Below are positions 47,101-58,246 of a stretch of DNA of 64,000 nt, one piece after another (positions within the stretch are counted from its first letter, which is position 1; every line of letters begins with the position of its first letter). The notes beneath the pieces are model-generated. The model saw only the letters and a program-made list of their open reading frames with translations, was not told the DNA's origin and ran no database searches. Both the position numbers and the translations under genes were made by a program. Origin of the DNA: Apis mellifera (lineage: Eukaryota; Arthropoda; Insecta; Hymenoptera; Apidae); assembly GCF_003254395.2 (NCBI RefSeq), contig NC_037645.1, positions 2,629,222 to 2,693,221 of the forward strand, written 5' to 3'.

Positions 47101-50100
47101 ATATTTATAATAGGATTATTGAAAAATGAAAATATGCAATACATATGAATTTCTTCATATTATTTAAAGAATGATCTTTCATTTTGATCTGTAAAAGTAA
47201 GTTTTAAAAGTAAGTTATGTTTATGTTACGTATGTTGAAAAAAATATTCAATTTTTTACGCATATTTATCATTAAATAGAATGACGCAAATATTTTTCAA
47301 TATGATTAGTCGATACTCGTGGCATCGAAAGCGAATTACTTTCCACTAATCAGGAAGGGAAAGCAAGGAAATCGCTGTTCCTCGAGTTGAAAAATTGATT
47401 ATTCATAGATTATTCATAGATTCTATTAATCCGTTAAAAGTCATTTTTATCTTGATATTTTATTTATATTTTTTTTATTAATTAATTCACAATACTTACA
47501 TTACTTTATATGTAAGTTTTTTATAATATTTTATGAAAATGAATTCCAAGGATTTACTTAATATTTTCTTTTTTTTTTGTGACATATATATTATTTTTAT
47601 GTTTTTACATTTTTTTCTCAAAATATTGATTTTTTTATATTTGATATTACATATATCTGTACATTAAAAATTTATCCCGATAAAATTGATAGATATATGT
47701 ATGTGACACGTAAGGAATCTCCAGTTGTTCAATACGAATGATCAATACTAACCACTTTAAGATTTTTTTCGTTTCTATTAATAAATTTGACAACCAACGA
47801 TGCTTCTTCTTCTTTATCAACAGCCTGAGAGAAATCAAAGGCTCTTTCATTTTGATTTTGTGATTGATCTTCGAGATATTTGATCTCTTCCTTTTTTTGA
47901 ATATCGAATGGTTTATGTTCATAAGTGTATTCTAAAAATTCCTGTAAAAGAATTTTAGATGGAAGAGTATCAGATTATCGACATATTTTTCTATTCAAAA
48001 TTCTCAATTTAGATTTTAGGTTTTCAAAAATTTTGAAAAAAAATCACATTTATGCTTTGTTATTCAATAAAATTTTAAAAGATTGTTAAATAAAATTTAG
48101 TGTTTAATAGTTTTTAATAATTAAAATATAATCAAAATGCAGAAAAATGAAAGTAATTAGAAAAAAAGAAAAATTTTTATCACAATTTACTCAATATTCA
48201 TATTTTTGTTTCTTGTTTTTCAATTATAATAAAATATTAAGAAAGAATGTTTAAAAATTAGAATATAATTTTAAAAAATACTTGAAAAATGGTAAGAATA
48301 TTTGAACTAACTATTTTTAACAATGTTTTTCCCGTTTAATTTTTTCCATTACCAGAAGAACTGAAGTTCCAATCAGAGAAGCGATACTCTGTACAGCCTG
48401 CACCACTCATTGAGACACGAATCAATGAGCGAGGCCGAGCATCTGACCCAATTTGTTCATGGTAGAAGTAGAAAACAGATCATGAAGAAGTTCTAGAAAT
48501 GAAACTCTTGACTCCGAGTGCGGCCAAACAAGAATAGAAAATTGTTCAACCTGATAATTTTGATAAAAATAATGATAATCTTGATTCAAAAAATATGATT
48601 CTTTCTATTAATTAGATAACTGAAGAAAAATATCTTTTAGATAATCGAAGAAAACGCTTTTATTTGCGAATAATACTCTAAACAACTTCTGAAGAAGAAG
48701 TTTTCACTTTTGATAAATTTCTCTTCAAAAACTTCGAAAGAACAATAACATTTTTCAAGGATTAATTCTTTTTACTAATTGATTGAAAATTATGAGGACT
48801 TATATTAATATAATTGAGAATTTAAACGAGGATTCCTAAAAGAAATTTTCCTTTTCAATACATCCAATGTCTCTTCAGAAATGGCAGAAGGAAACAGAAT
48901 GATCAGAAAAATAAAAATTTCCTTTTGAAAAACTTAGAATTGTGTTCAATTAAATTTTACATATATTTTCGAAAGAAGTTTTGTAAATTGATCAATTTTC
49001 CTGGGCATACAGTGAATCGAAAGAGACCATAGAAGATGCGGAATGGTAAAACACAAAATTTTTTCTTAAATGGAATATCATCGAGTGCGAGGAGATTGAA
49101 AATAACGCTGGCCAGACGAGATGAGAGAAAGGTGGACATTACGGTACCACTACCGGTCTCCCTTTCTCCAGTACCATTCGAGCGAGAAGAAAGGCGAAAC
49201 GGGAAAAGATGCGCGTCGCATTCTTGCAGCTTGTGCAAAAGAAAAACCAGTGAGAGTCGTGCATCAGTCGTGGATCTTATCAAAAGCAAGCTATTTTAAT
49301 CAAACTTGTATTGAAACGCATTATCAAGAAAGCTTAGAAGAATAGTTTCCTTCAATCCTTCTTTTTACCAATCTTACCTAATGCTAGTTTGTTTTTAAAT
49401 GGATTTTAATTTTTCATTTGTTTTTAAATTAACAATTTTTAGTAACAATTTTTATCGTAGCATAAAAAAGTTTTTTATGAGATTTCATGGAATTATTGTG
49501 TCTTTTATACGGCAAAAGTTTAACCATCTCCGACGAATTTTCTAGAGAACTGGTCTGATAATTGCTAGAAAGAACTACTGGAGAAATTTACGATGCGGCT
49601 TGGGAAGGTTCTTCGAAGTTTTTTCTTCCCCAAATGGGGATTCCCCGAATGAAGTCATATGTTTTCACTTGTTCTGAATTTTTTTTCAGAATATTGGGAA
49701 TGATCGTTGAATAATATTTCGCAAGATGAAATCAGAAATCAGAATTGAAAAAGATATTATTAAATGAAACTTGGAAGAAGGATTTAATTCTTATTCGTAA
49801 TAATTAAAATCGCATTAATCATAGTTGAGCAATTATTCCAATGAAAAATATACTTTTACCGTTGAAACGAATATTTGAGAGAAAATTAAGATATTAACTT
49901 CCCTTTCGTTTGGAGTAGAAGAAAGAGAGCAAAACGTTTATAAATGAGCGGAATTTATTTTTATAGCGTAGTTACGTGTGCAAAATTGTCCTGCTGGAAC
50001 ATTCTTTTCAGACACGCGACCAACAAAGGACAGTACTTTCACTATTTTATGCCTCATTGAAAAAAAAAAAAAAAAAGAATGGAATGATCTTTGTCAGAGA

Positions 50101-53100
50101 CTGAATGATTATTACACTTTCAAGATTTTGCGCTTTTTATATAGTTTTAATAAATATGTCTCCAAGAATTTAATCCTTGAAGAAAATTTCATTAGAAATT
50201 CATAATAGAAGATTGTTCAATAAAAATTTTCAGAGTTAATTATGAAGAAAAATTTCTCTTGGGATTACAAATGAAAAATTTCTTTGAATATTAAATATTA
50301 TTAGTGATACATTTTTTTGTGAGACGTGAAAACTGATAATTGAATTAAAATAAGTTAAATTGGAGCAGAGGAAATATAAAAGAAAATTATAAAAGGATTT
50401 ATCGCTTCGTGAAAGAGGAGTAGGAGGAGAAGAGAAAGAGAAAGGAAAGGAACAGGATTGTTTACATCGAATTTTTGACAGTAGGTGGGTCAATCAGCTT
50501 TCATCCGAAAGTGCGTGGAGAAAGTATTCGCTTTTTTCCCAAACAGATTCCTTAATACTCCAAAGGAACCTCTAATTATTTTTTATAAATAAATATATCT
50601 TAATTTTTGAAAATAAAAATTTCAATGTAAAATTATTAATTCAATATAAATATTTACACATATATATGTTTTTCTTAGATAAAAAAAAATAAGGTGAAGA
50701 TATGAAAAGTAATAGAATATTATCATACATTTTCTCTGAACTAATAATTAAACAACATTTTGTATTTTATTCTGTTTCTAATCGATGTGACTATTAATTA
50801 TTAAATTTCTACCAATTAATGATTGAATAACATTTTTCTTCTTTATGAATCAGATTGCAAACTCTAATTATAGGAGATTTCATTTCGCGTTGGACAGTTG
50901 CACAGCAAGTGACCTACAGAATTATATTTGAAGAGAAAGTAGAATGACTATTAAATGATCTCGCCCTTATCTCAGGAATTTTATATATGACAATGAGAAT
51001 AAATGAAATAATATCTAATGATATGTAGCATCTTGAAATTTAAATAATTTGCTAGATAATCATTAACATGTAACAATTTAAAATAAATATAATATGGAAA
51101 TCAAATTATAATAATCATTTGAGAAATCAATAAATTATAAAGATATAATATCAAAGAATTATAATATAATTTTAAATGATTATATAAAATTTGATGAAAT
51201 TTAGATTTAAAAAATTAAAAAAATAAAAATTATGTAACAAAAATAATAAAATTACACAAACATTTTAATCAATAATAAATTTCATTAGATTATATCAAAC
51301 TCAGCAAAGATTAGATCTAAAACTACCAATCCTATTTAAAACAAGATTATACAAACTTGTATTTCCTGTCATAAAATTAAATGGATTTAAGTATATAATT
51401 TAAGATTTGTGATAAATAAGCAAAGAACATACAAGTATTCTAGTCGTTTCTCGAACCGTGTAATAACATATAATATTGTTTGTGAATAAGCATTTTCTAA
51501 GCAGAAACATAGAGGGAAAGTGTAAACTATATTTTATTAGATGGATTTGCAGGAAGAGAATGAGACACGAGTGAAATGACCTAGGTAGCATGCGAAGGTT
51601 AAGGACGACTTTCACCTAAATGATTAAGAAGGTTGACTGGAAAATTATGTTTCACAACTGATAACTAGAAGCAGCAAAAAATTTTTAATAATTTTTTTAA
51701 AGTAAGATTTTCGAGAACTTCTTTGAACTCTCATCACAATATTTTAACATCACTCTATATATACTTCTTTTTATGCAATTAAAAATATAATAAACATGCA
51801 ATTAAACAAACAAACAAACAAATAAATAAATAAATGAATAATAAATGAATAAATGAATTAATTGTATAAAACACTATCAGTATAATTAAATTTTTTCAAG
51901 CTTGTTAGGAGATATCTAAAATCTGTGTCTTTAAATTTTCATTATTAAAAATAAAATGTATGAAAATAAGTGTATGTTTGTTAAATAAAAAATATTTATA
52001 TCCATATCCATTATCATTATATCAATTTTGATAAATTTCTAATTCTGCATATATATAAAATATTAATAATAAAATTTCTATCTCTATTTACGTGATATTC
52101 AATTTTCAAAAACCATAAACGTTTTTCTAAAAAAAATATCGACTGCACATAAAAATTAATTGCATGATCAACATACTTGTATAAGCATGTTCAAGGCGGG
52201 TAGCAATACACGAAGTAGCACTCGAATGACGCCCGCAAGTAGATCGAGGTTAAAGATTTCTATGCTTGGAGGTTAAGGATGTCGTATGGTGTCTTCAATC
52301 TGTGGGGGTTATGCGTGAAAGGTTCTTCTTCCGATTTACGTAAGGCAACGAAACTTGTTCTGCATTGTTTACTCCGTGTAACTAATGCTTCGAGGTTGGT
52401 TCACAATTGCATTCTCAAGGCAGACAAATGAAATTACTCCAATTTATAATATTTGACATAGATTGAAATAGAGAAATAATAAAAATGGATTTCCTAAAAA
52501 GTTATAGTGTAATAATATCACAATAAATCTAATAGAAAAGTAATAGTCTCATCTAATTTATGAAATTTAATTAAAGAAAATCAACAAATATGATGACTTC
52601 TTTAATCTTTTTTATCTTTGTTATTATTTAATAACAAGGAAAATGATTTGATTTTAAAAAAAATTCTTTCCAAATAGTAATATGTTTGACAAGTTTTTAA
52701 TTAAATTATGAAATTTGTAAATCTATCAATTTTGTTTGCATCGATCAACTTATTTATTGACATTCGTGAAATAAAATTTCTTGACAACTAATTATTTTCT
52801 TGTGATCAATGTGATGTCAAGAAATTGCTAGATGATCAGTAATTCCATTTAAGTATCATGAGCACTAACATGCGACGCATTAATTTCATCGTAAATACAT
52901 AAGAAAAACTTTCTAAGTTATGAAAACTATTAAAGAGGGATGGAAAATGAATGGTTTGGTAAATTTCTCGAGGTAGATACTGTATTAATACGTCCTCGAC
53001 TACATCGTTTCTTTTACTTGATAATTGAAATTCTCTCTCTTGGATTGCAAGTTGTTATCTAATCTGAATTTTTACATTGCGAAGAGGAATTCCTTATAAC

Positions 53101-54287
53101 AAATATTATCAAATTTAATAAAAATTTTAAATGAAATAATATATCTTTTTGATGAGAGATTTTTATTTAATTTTTATAAGATAACAACAAAAAAATAAAT
53201 CTCTGTAATGATTCAATTTAATAAATATTATAAATGCTCATGTAAAAAATATAGGAATACTATTATAAAAAAAGAGAGAGAATTTAATCGAAATAAAATT
53301 GACATAAAAAATTATATGTAACATTAAATAAAAATTATAATCAAGAAAAAAAAATAATTTAATTGAAAAATATATATAAATAGAAGTATAAGATTCTGTA
53401 ATATTTGATTTGGATATTTGAAACAAATATACAAATATATCTCAATAAACAGTAAAAGTTGAAATCATCATTAGGAAAATAAAATTATCTTGGAAAAAAT
53501 TTGGAAATTGTGTATTATAATATAGGAAAGTTTACGTTTACCTTTTCGTTGCTCCAGTTTTCATGGGAATCAGATTCCAATGTCGCTGTCACGGATGATA
53601 TCCATACAACCACAGAAATCTGAAAAAGAAAAGATTTGTTTCATCAATTTCTTTTTTCTTTTCTATTATATATCATACATTTTCTTATATATAATATATT
53701 TTAAATATAAAAAAATTATAACCAGTAATAAATAGGATACATAAAATAATAAGAATATAATAAATCATATATAACAAATGGATAGATCATAATGTGAACA
53801 ACATAAAGAATATAATGGAATATATATCATTATTATAAAATGAAATATTAATCTCTTTGCTAATAATAATTATATATACATATATATAACTTATTAACAC
53901 ATTGAATGTATTAATACTATTATTCCAAGTTTATTTTCAATTCTTCAATGGAATTACATTACAAATTAATTACTTTCTATTTATTTTATAATGTAATGTG
54001 CTTACAAATTGCATAACTGAATATTAATTTATAAAATTTATGAACATTTTTTTAAACTGATAATATAAATATAGCTCATTAAACATTAAATTTTTTAATT
54101 TGAATTTTTATTATATTTTACTTTATCATATATTATTCTTTTATAGTTATAGTATTTAGCTGCTATACTCTTTTTAATATTCGAATAAATATTTTCACAA
54201 TATTATGTTAATTTTATAAAATTACAAAATGAAAAATATAGTAATGAAAGCAGGATAAAAACCACTTACGAAATAGTGCAGATTCAT
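44189..54287 (-). CDS. Secreted Q/N/S-rich protein with V-E-K/Pro repeats
   Basis: Minus-strand gene of four coding exons, all introns phase 0: 54270-54287, 53542-53619, 47753-47941 and 44189-46756 (2853 nt, 950 aa). Exon 1 (M-N-L-H-Y-F) joined to exon 2 gives a clear signal peptide ending near S-V-T-A. Exon 3 is acidic and charged. The large last exon is Gln/Asn/Ser/Tyr-rich and low in Cys. At about residues 653-772 it has repeats of the form VIEKxIxIPxPxxIxV with many VEK, IEK, PIP and PVP units. Such repeats occur in insect cuticle or extracellular-matrix proteins, so a structural extracellular role is likely but inferred. RRTRQ near the C-terminus could be a basic cleavage site. No catalytic domain is visible. 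Acceptors are good (ttttttcag, cttttacag, tctttttcag); the exon 3 donor (GTTAGT at 47752) is weaker. I do not recognise the family. Confidence 0.78.
44725..45085 (-). repeat. VEK/IEK-proline repeat block within the secreted protein
   Basis: The minus strand encodes about 120 residues of imperfect repeats with units such as MEKVIEKQITIPQPFPI, RVIEKQIRIPYPVHV, EKVVEKKVPIAIQKF and VEKVIEKSIPIPVPEK. The period is about 20-26 residues. Alternating hydrophobic Val/Ile and Pro suggest an extended or beta-like structural rod. Confidence 0.8.
46757..47752 (-). other. Intron 3 of the secreted-protein gene
   Basis: AT-rich, about 1 kb, bounded by GTTAGT (from 47752 on the minus strand) and a T-rich acceptor at 46757-46770. 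A slightly GC-richer patch lies at about 47310-47400. I see no coding exon. Confidence 0.6.
48406..48429. repeat. Perfect 8 bp inverted repeat
   Basis: CTCATTGA at 48406-48413 and TCAATGAG at 48422-48429 flank an 8 base loop, in a GC-richer island of the secreted-protein gene's second intron. Confidence 0.7.
51805..51860. repeat. Tetranucleotide microsatellite (CAAA/TAAA)n
   Basis: Tandem caaa units pass into taaa units and then imperfect taaatgaa units, inside the 5.6 kb intron on the minus-strand gene. Confidence 0.85.
53620..54269 (-). other. Intron 1 of the secreted-protein gene
   Basis: 650 bases of AT-rich sequence between GTAAGT (from 54269 on the minus strand) and tctttttcag (at 53620-53629). 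I see nothing else in it. Confidence 0.65.
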
Positions 54288-54339
54288 GTCTTTTATATGC
54301 TGATTAATAACTCGTTGAACAGTAATTTTTGCTCTCCCT

Positions 54340-54373
54340 AGACTTCCAGGATGTTCTTCTCTATTCTCTTATA
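54340..54373 (-). promoter_or_regulatory. Candidate TATA promoter of the secreted-protein gene
   Basis: On the minus strand TATAAGAG (54366-54373) lies about 80 bases upstream of the ATG at 54287, leaving room for a start near 54340 and a short leader. A second, stronger-looking TATAAAAG lies at about 54291-54298, but it is only a few bases before the ATG and could not serve this start codon. The flank 54340-54530 is GC-richer than its surroundings. Confidence 0.3.
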
Positions 54374-56281
54374 CGACGATCCTCTCGATCCGATGCACGC
54401 ACTCCGAAAAGAAACAGTGTACTACTTCGTCTTGATGCGATACACTTGACTTAACTGGTAGCTCCAGTTATCCCCACGCATCAAAGGAGCTCAAAGAGAG
54501 CTACGATCACTTCTAAAGATCCCTTGATCATATCAAATGTATCATCGATATTTTATATAGATAAATGTGATTTGAAGCAAATAGAAAATTAAAATGAACT
54601 TGGAATGTATTATAAAAAGTTCAAGAAGTAGTGCATAAATTGTAAATCAACACGTTCATAGTATTTTTTTTTCATTTTGCTAGTATTACTATCAATTTAA
54701 ATAAAAAAAATAAAAAACTTTAATTTCTGTCATTAAGACAGGAATAAAAATTATATTATTTACTATTGATAAATTTTATATTAAATAAAAATTTTAAATT
54801 AAAAAATTTTTCCATTATAAATTCATAGAAAAAAATATTAAATTTTAAAAATATTGATTAAATATATTTTCATTTGAAATGGAATCATTCAAACTATTAT
54901 TATATAATATATAGTGAAATACCTGAAAGTAGTTATTCAAAATATTATTCAGTATAGAGTTTTTGAATAATTTTTTAATTAAAAATGAATCATAATCATT
55001 TAAAATATCTGTTATATGACAAAAATAATCACGTTTATAAAATTCTTTGACATTCTTGAGACTTTCAAGATAAAATAAAATATATTTCGCATAATATATA
55101 TCTATATATCTCTATGTTTAGCTAAACAACATTTTAAAATTTCGTTAGTAGTTGCGTACAAGAAATGGGAAAAATGAAAAGTTAAAAAAATGATATCCTT
55201 TGAATTAATATTGATGATTCTATAATTTCTCTTTCTTCTTTCTTCTATTATTACAATTAATAGTGGAATCGTTGTTCAAGATAGTTGTATATAAACTAAT
55301 TTTACACTTTATAAATGCATTGCACAATATTCACCTGGAAAAATGATTATACAAATAAAGAAAATGATTAAAATTTGTTTAAAACAAATACTAATAATTA
55401 CAAAAGATAAAAAAATGTTTCTATAATATAAAAAATATTCTATATTTCGGATTGTGCGTGTAATCTTTTTTTTTCTCATTAGAGTAAACAGAAATTAAAT
55501 ATTTGAAATAATTGAAGAAATATATAAGAATATATAATATATATTAATATAATATAGAATATTAATATATTAGTATCTTTTCAAAAGATAAAAATAATGC
55601 ATAAATGCATTCATATGTGAATGATACCATTATTATATTTGATAATATATAATTTGAAAGTATAATTAATAATATTATTATTCGTAATTATTATTTAATA
55701 ACGGAGAGAAAATTATAATCCCAAATAATAATTTAATTATGAAGTCGAAATAAAGCAATTTTATATAACTTAACTATAATATAATATAGAATATACATCA
55801 TATATGATATACTAACCATCTTCAGTTGATGAAATACTTATAAATTTCTAATCATCATACCTATTGCATTTTTCTCATCCAATATCTGAACAAAATTTTA
55901 ATAATATTAAATATATAATAATAATATTAGAAATATAATATTCTAATACCATAATCATTGTGAAAACTGTCGTCAAATAAAACAATATAAAAATTAAGAA
56001 AAATTTTAAAAAATTAAATAAATAAATTAATATGAAATAGTTTATATAAATATGTTTTATGTATATTATAAATTATCGTCTTAGAAATATATTATAAAAT
56101 TGAGAATATAATATATTTTATGTTAATTAAAATACAGTTTTGAAAGAGAAATGATGAAAGTATATTCAATTGACATTCCATATCTTATCTGGTTTCACGT
56201 CAAGAGCAAGTGCAGCCAACAAAAGTAAGAGTAAGACTATAAATAGTAAGAGAAAAACAGAAATAAGTTAAAAATTGAGAA

Positions 56282-56371
56282 ATCAACGCCATCTTTTGAG
56301 TGTATGAGATATTTTTTCAAAATAGGATAAGATAGAATAAGAATTAAATATCAGTGCCATCTTTTGAGTAT
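56282..56371. promoter_or_regulatory. Twin YY1/Pho-like sites in a short direct repeat
   Basis: atcaacgccatcttttgagt (from 56282) recurs as atcagtgccatcttttgagt (from 56350), 68 bases on, each followed by similar A/T sequence. GCCATCTT matches the core bound by Pho/YY1 (the inverse reads AAGATGGC). In the first copy the longer AAGATGGCG form is complete. Confidence 0.4.
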
Positions 56372-56819
56372 TTTTGAAAATAATTTAGTTATTAGAAAAG
56401 TTTGGAAGAATTGATTTTTATAAAAAGATATCAAATTGATTTTAATTTGATTTTAATATTAATTTTAATAATGATTCAGATTATATAAATATATTCATTT
56501 AAAATTTATTTACAGATAGTTACCTTTACTATTATTAATACTGCTACAGCGCAAGTCTTACCTATCAAGCATGATTACTGAATAGAGGGAGTTGCGATAT
56601 GAGTACCATAGCTTAATAATTTAAATTATATTATATTATATTTATAAATATATATTAAATTTCATTTTTATTTTAAACTTTTGAGATTTTATAAAATAAG
56701 AAAATTTATTATATAAAACATAAAATATCTATTTTAAAGTATCTTTCAAAATAAAATATAATCGATAAATGTTAACAAGGAAATTGTTTTTATTAGCTGT
56801 TTAACTAGATTTACTTCCT

Positions 56820-57230
56820 AAAATCAACGTACGGTTCGTGACTAGCAGAATAAGGTAGACTACAAATAGAAGTAAAATTCAGTAAAGATGGTGATACACG
56901 GGGAATTGGTGGAATGCTTTTAACAATTAAATATCTAAATTAATAGTAAATAATTGTTCGTATTTCGGTCAATATGTGAGTGAAGATTCATGAGTTTGCA
57001 GCTGATAATAATAAACACGTATCAATTTGGAAAGTGGGACAAAAGTCGCCAAAAACGAAGGTACGACAGGATGCTTTGTTTATGGAGATCAGCTGTGTTA
57101 CCAAACATTCCTATCGCTTTCGCTGCAGCGTCTACGACGCTTCTATTTTCGTCGAATAAAGGTCAGCCAAAAGCATAGACAAAAGTGATGCTTGATGCAC
57201 AAACGCGATACATCGTAAGCTAGGTTTATA
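56820..57230. other. GC-richer island of unknown role
   Basis: This patch has higher GC and CpG than its surroundings and a hairpin AGCGTC-tac-GACGCT (57127-57141). Short frames are open on both strands over about 57030-57170 (around 45 codons on the minus strand, a similar length on the plus strand), but neither has convincing starts, splice sites or recognisable motifs. It may be a promoter, a noncoding exon of Atg9 or a decayed exon. Confidence 0.35.
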
Positions 57231-57389
57231 TTATTGATAATCTTATAAAATCGGAAAAATTTCATCTCGTAAAACATAAAAAATTGAATATAAAATCCTT
57301 TTATCGAAGTGCAAATCCAATTTTTATCATTCATTCATTGATTGTTCAACTTCTTAATTCTTTTAATATATCTAAACTTTATTGTTATA

Positions 57390-57428
57390 ACATATATATA
57401 TATGTATATATATACATATGTATAGATA

Positions 57429-57478
<50 letters not shown>

Positions 57479-57495
57479 TGTATGTATATATGTAC
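57390..57495. repeat. Long (TA)n microsatellite
   Basis: Over 100 bases of TA dinucleotides interrupted by ATG, ACA and AGA triplets. Such a tract is unstable and hard to assemble, so its length is likely polymorphic. Confidence 0.92.
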
Positions 57496-58246
57496 GTTTC
57501 TAATTTTTCAATACAGCGATGCGAATAATATTTTAATATTTTTTGCATGATATTAATTTCATTCAAATGCTTACAAAAAAATTAAATAAAAATATAATGA
57601 TTAAAAATTTTTTTTTTAAATATTAGTATCTTCATTGACACAAAGCACATAATTATAAAAATATGATTCAAGAGTGAATTTGTAATTGATTAAAAAACAT
57701 TGATGCAATCTTTAGATAAGAGAAGAATTGTCAAGTGATGAACAAAGAATCAATAGAAGACAAAGAAGAGTTCACAAAAGTTTCATTCCTTTCAATATAC
57801 ATAATAATAAAAATGAAATGCAATATGCAAACTAATAGACAAATATAAATGCATTTTATATGGCTTTAACAAGTTCATTTGGTGGGTACCTTACATTTTA
57901 GATGCTTGTGGAGCAACCGTCAACCGGTAGTTAATTATTCTTAATGACATGTGAGAATGAAACGAGAAACTGTCATTACTTGTGTAGAGCCAAACCGACG
58001 AGCAAAAACGGTAAAAGTATATTCTTAAGTTGATACTTGTATTTATCATGTGTATTTTGTTATTTTTATTATTTTTTTCAATATTATTTTTAATTAATTT
58101 ATGTTTGTGTTCATATTCTTTCAAAAATGATGATTTCTATTTTTTGCATTGATTTAGAATTTTTTTTAATTTATTATCAAATATTATATAAATTTTTTCT
58201 TATATTCATGAAATATTTAATAAATTTAAAAAGATAATATTTCTAG

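Larger units (their letters stand above)
47942..53541 (-). other. Intron 2 of the secreted-protein gene (5.6 kb) with GC islands
   Basis: No supportable coding exon. GC/CpG-richer islands lie at about 48350-48540, 49030-49290, 49500-49660, 51540-51620 and 52180-52440. The first contains an 8 bp perfect inverted repeat (CTCATTGA/TCAATGAG, 48406-48429). The second contains GGTACC and ACCGGT palindromes and GCGCGTCGC. A CAAA/TAAA microsatellite lies at about 51805-51860. These islands may be enhancers; the open frames through the 49 kb island overlap on both strands and look accidental. Confidence 0.5.
54540..58200. other. Divergent intergenic region (secreted-protein gene / Atg9)
   Basis: No supportable gene. 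Mostly AT-rich. Notable contents: paired CGCCATCTTTTGAG-like sites (56282-56371), a GC-richer island (about 56820-57230), a TA microsatellite (about 57390-57495), and a GC-richer stretch at about 57890-58015 that may be the noncoding first exon of Atg9, since the Atg9 ATG directly follows a splice acceptor. Confidence 0.45.

Noticed and set aside
49036..49299. Overlapping open frames on both strands in a GC islet
   Set aside because: Both frames look like by-products of low stop density in GC-richer DNA; no domain, splice logic or start context supports either.
54291..54298. TATAAAAG on the minus strand as a TATA box for the secreted-protein gene
   Set aside because: It ends only a few bases before the ATG, so a start 25-30 bases downstream would miss the start codon that builds the signal peptide.
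57284..57550. Tyr/Ile repeat frames on both strands
   Set aside because: They are translations of the TA microsatellite.
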